A stretch of DNA of 64,000 nucleotides, taken from positions 1,860,001-1,924,000 of the forward strand of contig BCKC01000002.1 of NCBI GenBank assembly GCA_001600455.1. The letters are read 5' to 3'. This document shows, piece after piece, positions 33,815 through 45,219 of the stretch; the first letter of the stretch is position 1; each line of letters starts with the position of its first letter. Both the position numbers and the translations under genes were made by a program. The notes below the pieces were generated by a model that had not been told where the DNA came from, made no database searches, and saw only the letters and a list, made by a program, of their open reading frames with translations. Source of the stretch: Endocalyx cinctus. Lineage: Eukaryota; Ascomycota; Sordariomycetes; Amphisphaeriales; Apiosporaceae.

Positions 33815-35937
33815 GCATGCCAAATATGGAGCCCTAGTTTCTAGGTAGCACGGTATCAGACGCCGGTAGACGCCGGAACATACGATACCAACGGACGAAA
33901 AAGCAGGTACCGTATATTTAAACCAATAAATAATCCACAATTAGAAATATAATATTTAACTTCAACTCCATATTCTTGTGCGTGAAAATAAAAAATGACA
34001 TGACAATATGGTTCATGTTCGGTATGGTTCTGAATGGCACGGTCAGTCACAGCCCATGTTTACTTGCTTTTATGCATGCATCCATAGAAGTATGGACGTA
34101 TGTACAAGTACATAGTATGTATGTGATCTGGGCCTAAGCGATCTCCGTCAGAGTATTCCTAATGAGGTCATTGCTTAGTTTTGGTTGAAACGACGATACT
34201 CTGTGCGACGTTTTTGAAGAAATTGTTGGCGTTTTAAGTTTTGAATATCTTTTGTGCAAGCCAAGAGTTCGCGGAAAACAACCGAGTAATGAAAGGATTC
34301 CTTGTAAGATTTACGCAACATTATTCGTGGTATACGTACATAAAATATCCAATATATCCACATATCCACGCATCCACATGGAATCCACAACTTCTTGGTA
34401 AAATTTTATACACTACTGTGTGTAATACGAAAGATCGGGAGATGTAGTTTGTGGGGTAAAGGGATCTCGAACTTGTTAGAACCAGTGACAATCGAAATTT
34501 TTTCAATTTCCAACCAGGATTTGTATGCAGTATGACAGCATGTGAGCATGTGATACCTTTATTTTTCAAGATGCTTTTGCGGAGAGAGCTTTTACCTAGA
34601 AGCTTTACTTCGAAGAAGAAGAAAAAGAAAAAAGAAAAAAAAAAACATATATGTATCCATACATCATAGATAGTACTATGTTCATGACTGGGGAATGAAT
34701 ATGTAATTTTTGTGGCGTTGACGCGTGGGATTCTTTTCCTTTTTCGATTTGCTTTTCTACCGTCTCTGGGCTCTGCCTCTCTGCTTCTCCGCCTCTCCAC
34801 AAGTGACAAGTCAAAATGATAAACTTCTCTAAGCCCCAATCCATAATCTACTATGTACATCCATGAATAGTATGCAGAAAAAAAAAAAAAAAACAGAAGT
34901 ATGGTCGAGTCATCGCTGTATATACAGTATGACATAGTCTAGCTTCACTTATTTCAATTTGCTTTTTAACTTAAACACAGGATATACTTAAAACTTAGCA
35001 TAAACGCTACTTATGCGTAAGTACTGAAGGCTGTGAAGACAAGCATAGTAGTAAGTATATCGTTCATTCAACGATAGGAATGTAGTTTTAGGAAGCTTAG
35101 CTACTAATCATTGACTGTCTCTGGAGTAAATTGACCTGAAAGAGGAATGTGGGAATAATAGACATGTTTTGTTTACCACGTATGGGTTTATAATAGTGTC
35201 ACACTCACTGGTTCGGAAGGTCAAAGATCAGGGGTTGAGGGGTTACATTCTTAGGCGCTAGAAGCTATCTGACCATGTACTATAACATACCGGTGCTCCC
35301 TACCGGTACTCCTTATTAGTCCTGTATTACAGTAGTATAACGCTGTAGTGGTGTACGTATACTGGCATGTACTGGTAGCTCAGGGTAGGACAGGCATAGG
35401 CTCTCCATAGGCTCTCCACTAAAGCGCCTGTTTATGCGGGGATTAACCAAATTAGCTTAGCTCGTACGTGTATTGGCGCATTAACCCGAACCACCATAAA
35501 ATCTTCTTCCTCTTTTGAAATCATCGGATCGTCCCATGCCATGTCACAAAACATTAAAAATCTCCAACAAATACTGTTGTACTTTACTCATTCATTATAT
35601 GATATACACACACAGCTTATATATTAATTTCCCCTCTTTCTTGTTTTTCCCTCCTCTTTTCTATTCCTTCTCTTTGTATCTTCTACCCCCTTTAGTCTCA
35701 AGTAACCCATTTGGTTTCATACTTAAAACATCAAACCTCGAGACGATAGAAATTGGAGCTTAGGTTCGGTTGGAATATTTAACATTCGAGACTACTACGT
35801 ACAAGGCACACTCGGAACTACATCCTATATCCATACGAATACTCTAGGTAGTGATATCTACTTGGATACTCGATATTTATTCTTCAGTTACCCAAATTAT
35901 TTCTCTACGGTATTCACCGTAAATCCGATTTAGAATC
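33815..35937. other. Intergenic region mak11-INSIG
   Basis: About 2.1 kb without a supported gene. A frame at 34321-34935 (-) is driven by A/T tracts (34615-34645, 34877-34893) and has no domain. A pyrimidine-rich tract at 35630-35695 is the likely core promoter or 5' leader of the INSIG-like gene. A box-A-like string near 35371 lacks a box B, so I do not call a tRNA. Confidence 0.55.
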
Positions 35938-37216
35938 ATGGCGGATTCACCCAGTAGCCCACCTCTCTTTCGACCCATCCCTCGTCGACCCTTCAATCTG
36001 AACTTCAAAGAGCCCACACCTCCCGACGAGAGCTCGGCCCAGCCAAGTCCTTATGGATCTTCCACATTAAACCTCGAGTCCTTAAACTCCCGACTACTAG
36101 ATCCGAGAAACCGAAGCCGCATATTACCCTCGGAACCCGGCTCTGCTAACATCAGCCGTGCAGCCTCGGTAATGAATCTCACTGGATCGACGTTGATGGG
36201 TATATACTCCCCTACCGTTCAGGGAAGGGAACGATACTTTAGCGGAGGCGATGATCTGAGCACACCTTGGGGGACCGGTGCGGAAACCCCGGCAAGAGGA
36301 ATTGACCTCGACGATCCCAACTACGAACTTCTTAAAGAGAGAGCACAGCCAACCCGGCGGCGGTCTTCCTTACACCAACACCAACGACCCCCTCCATTAT
36401 CGACCCCAGCCTCGATATCCTACCTCGGATTGCGAGCATTGCTACTGTCGGGACTAGGTGCTCTTTACGGACTCTTAGTAGCTCAAATCGACGAGAGGCA
36501 CTTGAACAGCAAGCTTCACGCGGCCAATCCCAGCGTTACGTACGTGGCCTTTTGGGGTGTGATCGGGATAGCTCTTGGAAGCCTTCTTCCTTGGTGCGAT
36601 GGTATTTGGGAGAGTGTATTTGATCAGGACTGCGCTATTGAAACTGCCGCTGATCACGGCATGGGAGCCGACGAAAAATGTGCTAAACCTGGGTCGAATA
36701 CCGACTGGGCCTTAGCCGTCAGAGGAATTGGCTTGATTTTAGGGATTGCCTTTGCTATCGTAAGTTCCCATACAATTTACTACCCGCGTCAAACCGGTGT
36801 CAACTAACAATTTTCTCCAGCGTAAATTGCCGTGGGACTCGACTCTCCAAATCTCAGTTGCGTTGGCTCTGGTCAGCCCGGTGCTTTGGTACCTGATTGA
36901 CCGCTCTATGCCTGGTCTTCTTGTGTCGTCGACGGTCGGTGTGATCGGTTCTGCGGTGCTGATGGGCCTCCAACCAGTAATGGTACCGTTTCCAGCAAGC
37001 CCCTTGGCTTTCGACATGTACAGCTTACACAACCAGTCGACGAACCATGTGGACCCGCTGATTCTCGGCGGACTTGCTCGTCAAGAGACCGTGGCAACAG
37101 GTGTATTTATGCTCAGCGTCCTCTTCTGCTGCTGCGTGTGCTTCGGAAATATTGGGCGATGGTTGGCTCTCAACCGATCCGCTACGGCTAAGGGTCGATG
37201 GGCGCAACGCCAGTGA
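35938..37216 (+). CDS. INSIG-domain ER membrane protein (sterol regulation)
   Basis: Two exons, 35938-36759 and 36821-37216, joined over a 61-bp intron (FAI/RKLPWDS), give 405 residues. Residues 1-155 are a Ser/Pro-rich, probably cytosolic, phosphorylatable region. About six hydrophobic segments follow: GLRALLLSGLGALYGLLVA, YVAFWGVIGIALGSLLPW, VRGIGLILGIAFAI, ISVALALVSPVLWYLI, LVSSTVGVIGSAVLMGL and FMLSVLFCCCVCFGNIG. GIAFAIRKLPWDSTLQ is the INSIG family hallmark. Family role: ER proteins that control HMG-CoA reductase stability or phosphorylation and, in animals, SREBP-SCAP retention. Fungal homologues (S. pombe Ins1, A. fumigatus InsA, yeast Nsg1/Nsg2) act on sterol synthesis. No other sterol gene lies in the window. 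Confidence 0.9.
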
Positions 37217-40200
37217 GAATGCAACAAAAAGCTTCTCGTGATTTATACGACTTGATGATCTCATAAACAAAGCACTAAGCGCTTCTTTCGCATATATCAC
37301 CCAACTCGGGTCGATCTGTACATATACATTGTAGCGCACCCCTTTGAATCAAGGGGAGAAATTTCTGACACTTGTTCTTGACGGTTCCTGGCATAAGGCA
37401 AATGGATTCATCATTATCGGTTCTAAACCCCCAAGACGGGGAATATCGGCAAATAAAAGAAGGTTTATCTCATATTTTAATCCCAACAGTGTGTGGGGGT
37501 CGCATCTATCTCTCCTCTTATCAGCGTAACTGGATATCTCGTAGCTATTTTCACGGTCATCGGTTTGGATTCGGGATTTTTTATCAAAAGGAAAGGCATG
37601 GGATTACTGGCTAGCTTATTCTATATATCATGACATGAATAGATCATTGTATTCATCAACTCTGAAGATCAACTCCTCAAAGTAAACGTAAATATATTTT
37701 CCCAACGTAACCAACCGTTTTTTTTTGTGACGTTCGTAATGTTTTTGGCTGAAGCCCCGCTGCCCGGCTAACTCGTGTATTTATAATCATGGTTCCGACT
37801 AAATCTCCTTAAGTTCAAAGCCGGCGTACGACCGGGTCCGAACCGGTTGTGGGCTGTGAAAAGGCGACCCCGAAATTAAGTTTTATCCCAGTCATTTTTT
37901 CATCCCGCGCGCAAAACCTCAACTGGTGAGGTGATTTAAAAAAAAAGCCGACAAATATTATTCTATCCAAATTCCAGATTTTAGTCATGAACTTCATGAA
38001 CCCCCTCCTCCCCTCCGACTTACCTAGGACGGGTCCACCTTAGGGCTGGAGAAGAAAAAAAAAATTTTTTTATGCGCTGGGGAGGAGGGGGAGAAAAAAT
38101 AAACAAGATTTATAGTCTATAAGATAGATTAGATATATGATGGAGAAAAGAGAAAAAAAAAAAAAAAAAAACTTGATGCTCGCTGGTTATACCGGTTGTG
38201 GAGTAGGTTAACTAGTTAACTACTTCTCCGCGTTTATGCAACAGATTGTGGGACTGATTGACGGAAGAGGGGAATCTTGAAAATGTTAAAAAAAAAAAAA
38301 AAAAGTGAAAGGGGAATTTTTGGATCCTCTTCAAGGCTGATATGGCGATGAGTGATCTTGTCTTGGTGAGTTGGGTATGGATGTGATATGACGGGCGAGC
38401 TTATATCCGTCTCTTTTTTCTGTGATGTCTATGTGTGTGCGCATGATTGAGAAACTCACCATGGGGTGCGGCTTAGGCATGAGATGGGTAGGTGTATATT
38501 TATTATTATTTATTCATTACATACGCCTGTAAACCTACGATATATGTAGGGTTATAATCCTTCCACTGTGAGTTAGATAGACGTGCCATGGACGGGTTAA
38601 TATACCTAAGGGGTGCTGATACTCGACAGAGAAACTCCTAGTACCTCACTTTTTGCGGCTTTAAGTCATTCTCGGCCGTCGTGTGAGTTTGAGACGGTAT
38701 CGAAAGACTGCGTACTCAGTTTGCACAGCTAGAAACTGCGGTTGTATGTATATTGCGAGAAGAGGACCAAGAACACTACGCCAGCGCGAAACATGACGAG
38801 AGTAAACATTGAATTAAAAAAAAATATGAACTGTATAAGTAATGAGTTTCGATGATGCATAAGTTGGTACTGTATGTAGTGGTCGGGCAACGGGGCATCG
38901 TGTGTCGTGGGCAAGTACAAGATTACAACAGCCACAACAATCGTATGGTGTTAGAGAATATCGTGGTGCCGTGTATGTGTAGGCGTACAGATATACTTCA
39001 TCTCATCACATGGTATAATAAGATACGGTATAGAAGAATACTAACCTTGGGAGCTGCGCTGCATTCTCTTACTTACACTTACGTCTACCGGTATATCAGG
39101 TATGACTGGGTTGCTTTCATTTGCTTATCATCCGACTTCACGAGCTCCGTGTATATATGTGTATATATGTATGTGCGTGTACCTAGAGCCCTGCTACGAT
39201 TTTGTCTTAAGCAGCGACAAATATTGGAAGCATGTGAAGTCGAGCAGGATGGGCCTCGTAGTAATATGCATATGTCAAGTCCGGTCCCTTTCGATGTGAC
39301 CGCAAGGTCGTGATACAGCATCACCACAGGAAGATGTCGTTTTCAGTATCCTTGACTCTTTTTTCCCCTTTTAATTAAGTGATAAGCTGATTATTAAACA
39401 GCATCCTGTGGATTCTGGACGAAAAAGAGTCAAAAGATGAATAGACCAGTGGCAATGTACTACTGTACCTATGTGTAACCTTGATTGGTAGTTGAGTCAC
39501 TATAGGTTCTCTTGTTCATGATATCTTGTTTTTCATGTATTACGATATTAAGCAATCACCAGTATTTTGAAGACCTTACTCGTACTCAAGTTCAGTTGGT
39601 GTTTTATCCTCTTACATTAGCTGCGGAGGTCTTCTACATGATCTTCGCAAACAACAAAGCGCCCCCGACACGCCTGGTATTCCCAAACTGCAGCTATCCG
39701 TATTCAATGTCAGAAAACTGTCACGCGATATCGCGGCAATGAGCGTCATATGAGGGTTTAATATCAAACATAGTTGTCACATTCCCAACCTCTGCCGTTC
39801 TATAAAGCATATTGACGGGTTACACATAGCTGTTGCAGAGTGGTGATCTCGGCCGAGACTACCTGTAGTTCTTCGGGATGTCTCTGGTATTGTGAATTCC
39901 GTCGCAGAGACAGTCGTAGGGATAAGTAAGCATTTCTGAAGATTACCAGGCCCGATTAACTTCCTTTAGTGACTCCTTACCACGATTACCTCCCTGTTTA
40001 TCGTGCCCAGGTGACAGTACGTTAAAAATTAACTGCGAAGATAGGGTCGGCGTGACCAATCATAACCAGGCTTCCTCTCGACTTTTGACTTTCGCGATTA
40101 TGGACTACATATTTCTACTCTACTCTTCGATTCCGGATAAAATTGGAAACAAAAGGACGGAAAGACAAGTCTTTCAGGCAATGTTCATGCCAAAGAAGGC

Positions 40201-43200
40201 ACGGATAGAAGCCGCGAAGACTCGGGTCGCTTCCGTCGTCGCAGATGAATTCCACGTTAAGTGAGATGCTAATTGACAAGGAAGCTTCATCATATGCTCA
40301 AATTTTTCACATACAGTACTCACCTTCAAAAGACAAAATTATACACTCGTTTCATTGTTATATTCATATTCAAACGGTTACTAATAAGGAGGTTTTGTAC
40401 GCGTACGTGTGTACGAATAAGGGGATTATAATTCTCATGTAATGGTAATACTAGGGTACCTTTTTTTGTTTCAAAATCATAATATCGCCCTTATTATGAC
40501 AACTACTCTGTTCGCCGCTATCAAATCTCGCAACTCGATATAATTCTTCTTGGCGATTAATAGTACTATTATCGATATTCTACGAAGAAAGAGAAAGAGG
40601 AAAAAAGTCAGGCCCCTGACTTACCTGTATCCGTGGTGGACTCGAGCTATTGGGATACATCGGAGACGGATGCAGTCGGCCATGGATCACGATCGTCGCT
40701 TAAGACAATACTTTGCACCGAGAGAAATTGACGAGGGTACTTGGTAATTTTCGCGAACATCAAAGAAAAAAAATTGACTAGGCGCCAACTACATCACGAT
40801 ACGACACTCGACCTACCGTCGTACAGGATTTTTCTACTATGGCCTGCGGGCCCGGCGATAAATGCCGCCGATGTCTAAGAAAATATTGATCTAGATCTTC
40901 TTCGAACCTGCCTGATTTGCAGAGCCGCCTTGTCTCACGGGCAATTAATTGATGTTTTCGGAAATTTCGAACGAGATATACTCGCACACCGAGGGGTATG
41001 CATGTCGTATGGTTCGATTTTTTCGCGTTATTCAGTCTTGGGCCGCTCTTTGCTTCTTTGCTTTTGAGATGGTCATTTCGATCACGCTGACGTGATGATT
41101 CATGTGACAATCGGGTCGAGTCGATAGCAGAGGAAATAAAACATAGGGGTCCGAAGCATGTCTTCAATCGAGTCGATAGAGAAAGGAAGAAAAGCTGATG
41201 TAAGACCCTCTCAAGTTTAGAACGGCGACCACCGGTCTTGAAGCTGCGACAAGTAGGCTGTCTAGGCTAGATCATGACGATGGCGCATCTGGGACAGATC
41301 GATCAAGAAGATGCGGTGACGGCGAGGTTTAGCACGAACATACTACAATATATTAGAATGAAGTACGGTGAGTATCTCGGTGAGTTTAAGTCATGGTAGT
41401 ATAATAAGTAGGTATAGTCGATGGTGAATCGAGATAGACGACTTAGTGGGAAGATGGGACATGGTTGGACTTTTCTCAACAGCTGTAGGTAGGAATTAGG
41501 ATTGTCTTAGATATCGTCTCTGCATTGCATACAGAAAAGGGGCTTCTAGATTACCACCGCCTCCGGTCAATTTAAACCCTACCTCTTTCGCTAATGTTCT
41601 TTGGCCCGCCAGGGCCCCCAACGAGTTTTGGGGTACTGGACCCAGCCTTTACCATAGTCGGCACGAATCCGATGGGAGGCATCCTTTTTGCAAGCTGTAT
41701 TATCTACCGCGCATTGTCTAAATTAATTGCTTTCTTTTCGGCCGATGCTGTGGGACTTGGGAAGAAGAGAAAACAAGAGACGGTGAAGGGAAGAACCCTG
41801 ATGCGGAAGAGGTGCGGCTGCACCCACCCCATCTGTTGGAGGAGCATGAAGAGATCTACCGTGGTTTCGTCAGAGACTATCGTGAATCGGGACGTTCAAT
41901 ACGCTAGATTTAACGCCCGTAGGATAGGGAGAAGACAAAAATATGCCTCAAATGTTCCTAATTCGGGAGAACTCGCTTGTGAAGTAGTCATTGGGTTGCT
42001 GTGTAGTCACCGAGAATAGCTACACCTGGTGCTTCACAATTGTCTGAAGCTGGGAAGTCCAGGGAAAAGGAAACTGGGACTAAATTAGGTAAGGTGTGAA
42101 ACATCACGGCCAAAGCGTTAAAGGTTTCTCTTCCCTCTCTCTCACATTCTTTTTTTTTTCTTCACGAATTTCGGGTTTCTCTGCGTTACTATCGCAAGTC
42201 TGGTTAAACCTTAGGTTACAGCCACTGCTCTTTTTGTTTCGATGCGAAAGCGGTGGCTTCAAGGAATGAAGTCGAGGAAGGAAAAAAAGGATTTTTCGAT
42301 AGCATCCAAGCGTGTCTTTTCTTTTTCTGGCCGTGCGATGTACTAAGCACGCTATGTACGTATAAAGGGTATATATTATATCGTTATATACTATGTATAT
42401 CATCTACATTATTCCTTGTGTTACTCACAGGTTACGCGTACGGAACTGACAGGAGAGAATTGCAAGTCTTAACGAAGAGTGACCGTATAGTTGCCTCGTT
42501 CAGTAATGACAAGCATAGAAATCTCGAGTATGATTTACGCCAAGGACACATCAAAGTACATCAACAATGACGATTAGCGATCGCGTCTGTGTGTATCAGA
42601 ATCTTGGCAGAAACTTGAATAGTTTGACACTGGAGACAGTTCATTGGAATTAAGGTATAGTGTTACATCGCTAGACCATGTTCACGTATAGCCCCCCCTA
42701 ACGTATAATACCAGGGATTCCGGGAAATGGCAAATTATTGGACGCTCCGCTTCGAAGTTAGGCTCGTCACAGGGAATACAGAAAAAGGGATTGTTAAAAA
42801 AATAGAAAGATTCGCATAGGCGTCTTCTAGGCATTGTGATCATAATAGATGACTTATAGTATAGAGACAATGGATTGGTAGAGGTCGAGGTCACTAGGTA
42901 CGTGCTCAAGACACGTCCACGGGTACCACTTACAGGTACTTACTGCTTAGTAGGTTGGAGTACTAAGCTTGAAAATAAGGACGTTGGATAGTTAAGTCGG
43001 TACTTAGTTACCAGTACTCAGTAACAGAGTTCATATGAAACTACTTACTTAGTAGAAACATATAGTATTACTCGAACCCATTTGTTTTGAAGAAATATAA
43101 AACAAAATATACAGCTAATTGTAAACCACCTACAGTAGATACTGTCTAGCGATAGAAGTGTACTATCGTAAGTAGGTTAGGTAAAGTAGGTATTAGAGAT

Positions 43201-43239
43201 ACTAAATAGTTTGATATTATGGTACAGTGGTATACTAAC

Positions 43240-43350
43240 TACCCAGGTAGGTAACTACCTAGACTAGGCTGCTAGGTACCTAGGTAAGTACCTAGGTAAG
43301 TACCTAGAGAGGTAAGGTTACAATACCTACTTAGGTAGATACCCGTTGTC
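43240..43350. repeat. Second dense TACCTAGGTA cluster
   Basis: Contains CCAGGTAGGTAACTACCT, CTAGGTACCTAGG and two direct copies of TAGGTAAGTACC, in the same family as the 25.9 kb cluster. Confidence 0.7.
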
Positions 43351-43890
43351 TAGGTGTTATTCTTCGTCACCGTCCCCGGCTCCTCTACTCCGTAAGTAAG
43401 TACTTTATCATCTTCCTTCATTTTTTTTTTCTCATTATGTAAAATTCAAGTGTATCAACCTATGAAAAGTTTACAAACTATTGTAGTTCTCAATCTTTCT
43501 AAAAAAGCTTGTATCAAGCTGACGTTTGAGGCCTGCCGCTAGAATTATGGTATTCCTTTCCCCAGGTCTCAGGTCTTCTACTAAAAAGCCCTACCAGCAC
43601 CCAAGGAATACGACAGCTTGCCTCAGATGCAAACTCTTGAAACGTCGCGAAATCCTGCCCCGCCAAATATACCCTTGTACTTGGCCTACATGGCGGAAAT
43701 CAATCGCCAAGAAAGGTTAGGAAAACGCTTTGGAGCTCCCTGCACATTGGAATTACCTGTTTCATACTCCAAATTCCACAAATGCAAGCGCTTCCAGCCT
43801 CAACCATGGTATTCGAACTAAGATTTCACGAGATATGATCACTGAGAATAGGCGTCGCTACGGTATTTACGAGATGGAGTCAAGTGAGGC

Positions 43891-44110
43891 ATATAAGTAT
43901 GAATGCACTCCGTCGAAGGAAACTCAATATTCCATCTCATCTCCATCGCATCTCATTCACATCTCACACCTCTTTCCTTCTTTCCCTCATTTCTTTATTT
44001 TATTTTATTCCTTTCTAACATTCTGTGGCTGGACCTCCACATTTATATTATTTTAACTTTCATTTTTATTGACTTTCTTTGAAAATATAATTTCACTTTC
44101 AAATTTAAAA
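43891..44110 (+). promoter_or_regulatory. Likely core promoter and pyrimidine-rich leader of the repeat-protein gene
   Basis: A TATAAGTA element at 43892-43899 is followed by a C/T-rich tract (about 43929-44030) and an A-rich leader ending at ACCATGA. TATA plus CT-tract is typical of strongly expressed ascomycete genes. The transcription start is inferred, not seen. Confidence 0.45.
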
Positions 44111-44118
44111 CCGAAACC

Positions 44119-45219
44119 ATGAAGTTCCTCCACCTTCTTGTCCTTGCCACTTCGGCAACTGCCCTTGTTCTGCCCCGTCACCATACCGCTGGCGGTAAGA
44201 ACAGCAACGCTGCTGCTACCACCGGTAACAACAACGCCGGTAACAACAACGCGGCTAACGTTGCCGCCGCTGCCGCCAACAACTGCAAGCGACACCACAC
44301 TGCCGGCGGCAACAAGAACGCCGCTTGCAAGCGGGACGTCGATGACTTCGAAGAAGATGACGACGAAGTCGACGATGTTCTTGACAAGCGCCACCACACT
44401 GCCGGCAAGAAGGGTAAGGGCAAGAACGCTCGCGATCTTGAGGCCCGTCACCACACCGCCGGTAAGAAGAACAAGAACAAGAACGCCCGTGACGTTGAAG
44501 ATGAGGAAGACGTCGACGATGAAGACGACGTTGATGTTCTTGACAAGCGTCACCATACCGCTGGTAAGAAGAACAAGAACAAGAACGCCCGTGACCTCGA
44601 GGCCCGCCACCACACCGCTGGCAAGAAGAACAAGAACAAGAACGCCCGTGATGTCGAGGACGTTGATGAAGAAGATGATGATGTAGACGTTCTTGACAAG
44701 CGCCATCACACTGCCGGCAAGAAGAACAAGGGCAAGAACAACAAGCGTGACGTCGAGGAGGAGGAGGATGACGAGGAGGTCGATGACTCCCTCGACAAGC
44801 GCCACCACACCGCTGGCAAGAAGGGCAAGGGCAAGAACAACAAGCGTGACGTCGAGGATGTTGAGGATGATGAGGATGTCGACGAAGAGGAAGACGATGT
44901 CCTTGACAAGCGCCACCACACCGCTGGCAAGAAGAACAAGGGCAAGAACGCCCGTGACGTCGAGGAAGAGGAAGACCACGAGGAGACCGATGACGTCCTC
45001 GACAAGCGTCACCACACTGCCGGCAAGAAAAACAAAGGCAAGAACAACAAGCGTGATGTTGAGGACGATGAGGATGTCGACGATGAGGAAGATGACGTCC
45101 TTGACAAGCGCCACCACACTGCCGGCAAGAAGAACAAGGGCAAGAACGCTCGTGACGTCGAGACCCTTGACCGGAGACATCACACTGCTGGCAAGAAGAA
45201 CAAGAACAAGGGCAACTAA
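44119..45219 (+). CDS. Secreted Kex2-processed repeat precursor (HHTAG repeats; KEP/RiPP-like)
   Basis: Single exon, 366 residues. A signal peptide (MKFLHLLVLATSATA, cleavage near 16) is followed directly by LPR-HHTAG. The rest is a tandem repeat with twelve HHTAG[GK] cores. Most read HHTAGKKNKGKN or HHTAGKKGKGKN, and nearly all later cores are preceded by LDKR or DRR, classic Kex2 cleavage contexts. Cores are Lys/Asn-rich and basic; spacers are almost pure Asp/Glu/Val. Some cores end NNKR, giving 13-residue peptides after cleavage, and others end NARD, which Kex2 should not cut. The two N-terminal units differ and end in Cys before KR. No Pfam-type domain is recognised. The architecture matches fungal KEPs and ustiloxin-type RiPP precursors (established), but no UstY-like (DUF3328) or other tailoring gene is adjacent. 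Role unknown: signal, antimicrobial, structural or metal-binding are all possible. Confidence 0.88.
   Translation: MKFLHLLVLATSATALVLPRHHTAGGKNSNAAATTGNNNAGNNNAANVAAAAANNCKRHHTAGGNKNAACKRDVDDFEEDDDEVDDVLDKRHHTAGKKGKGKNARDLEARHHTAGKKNKNKNARDVEDEEDVDDEDDVDVLDKRHHTAGKKNKNKNARDLEARHHTAGKKNKNKNARDVEDVDEEDDDVDVLDKRHHTAGKKNKGKNNKRDVEEEEDDEEVDDSLDKRHHTAGKKGKGKNNKRDVEDVEDDEDVDEEEDDVLDKRHHTAGKKNKGKNARDVEEEEDHEETDDVLDKRHHTAGKKNKGKNNKRDVEDDEDVDDEEDDVLDKRHHTAGKKNKGKNARDVETLDRRHHTAGKKNKNKGN
44380..45216 (+). repeat. Coding tandem repeat array (ten units of variable length)
   Basis: Units of roughly 57 to 135 bp, each with a conserved basic core and a length-variable acidic spacer. Units differ at synonymous sites (CAC/CAT, GCC/GCT) and by in-frame loss or gain of GAT/GAG-type codons, so all copies remain in frame. 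Such arrays usually vary in copy number between strains. Confidence 0.85.

Larger units (their letters stand above)
37217..44118. other. Gene-poor 6.9 kb region
   Basis: No gene is supported. Open frames at 38852-39313, 40778-41167 and 41594-42019 lack domains, plausible splice continuation or a consistent coding pattern. The region holds A/T homopolymers (38046-38065, 38153-38171, 38288-38304) and the palindrome cluster at 43240-43350. The repeat-protein promoter lies at 43.89-44.11 kb. Long leader exons or noncoding RNAs cannot be excluded without transcripts. Confidence 0.5.

Noticed and set aside
34321..34935. 204-codon frame on - strand
   Set aside because: Largely a translation of A/T homopolymers into Phe runs; no domain.
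35365..35400. tRNA box-A-like string TAGCTCAGGGTAGGA
   Set aside because: No matching box B or cloverleaf in the next 80 bases.
38852..39313. 153-codon frame on + strand
   Set aside because: Tyr/Cys-rich translation of AT-rich DNA, with overlapping frames on both strands and no family features.
41594..42019. 141-codon frame on + strand
   Set aside because: No domain, no plausible splice partner and an unremarkable residue pattern; probably chance or a relic.
43526..43821. Two overlapping short frames upstream of the repeat-precursor gene
   Set aside because: No consistent frame, no signal peptide and no domain. They lie just upstream of the likely promoter, with no sign of a separate gene.
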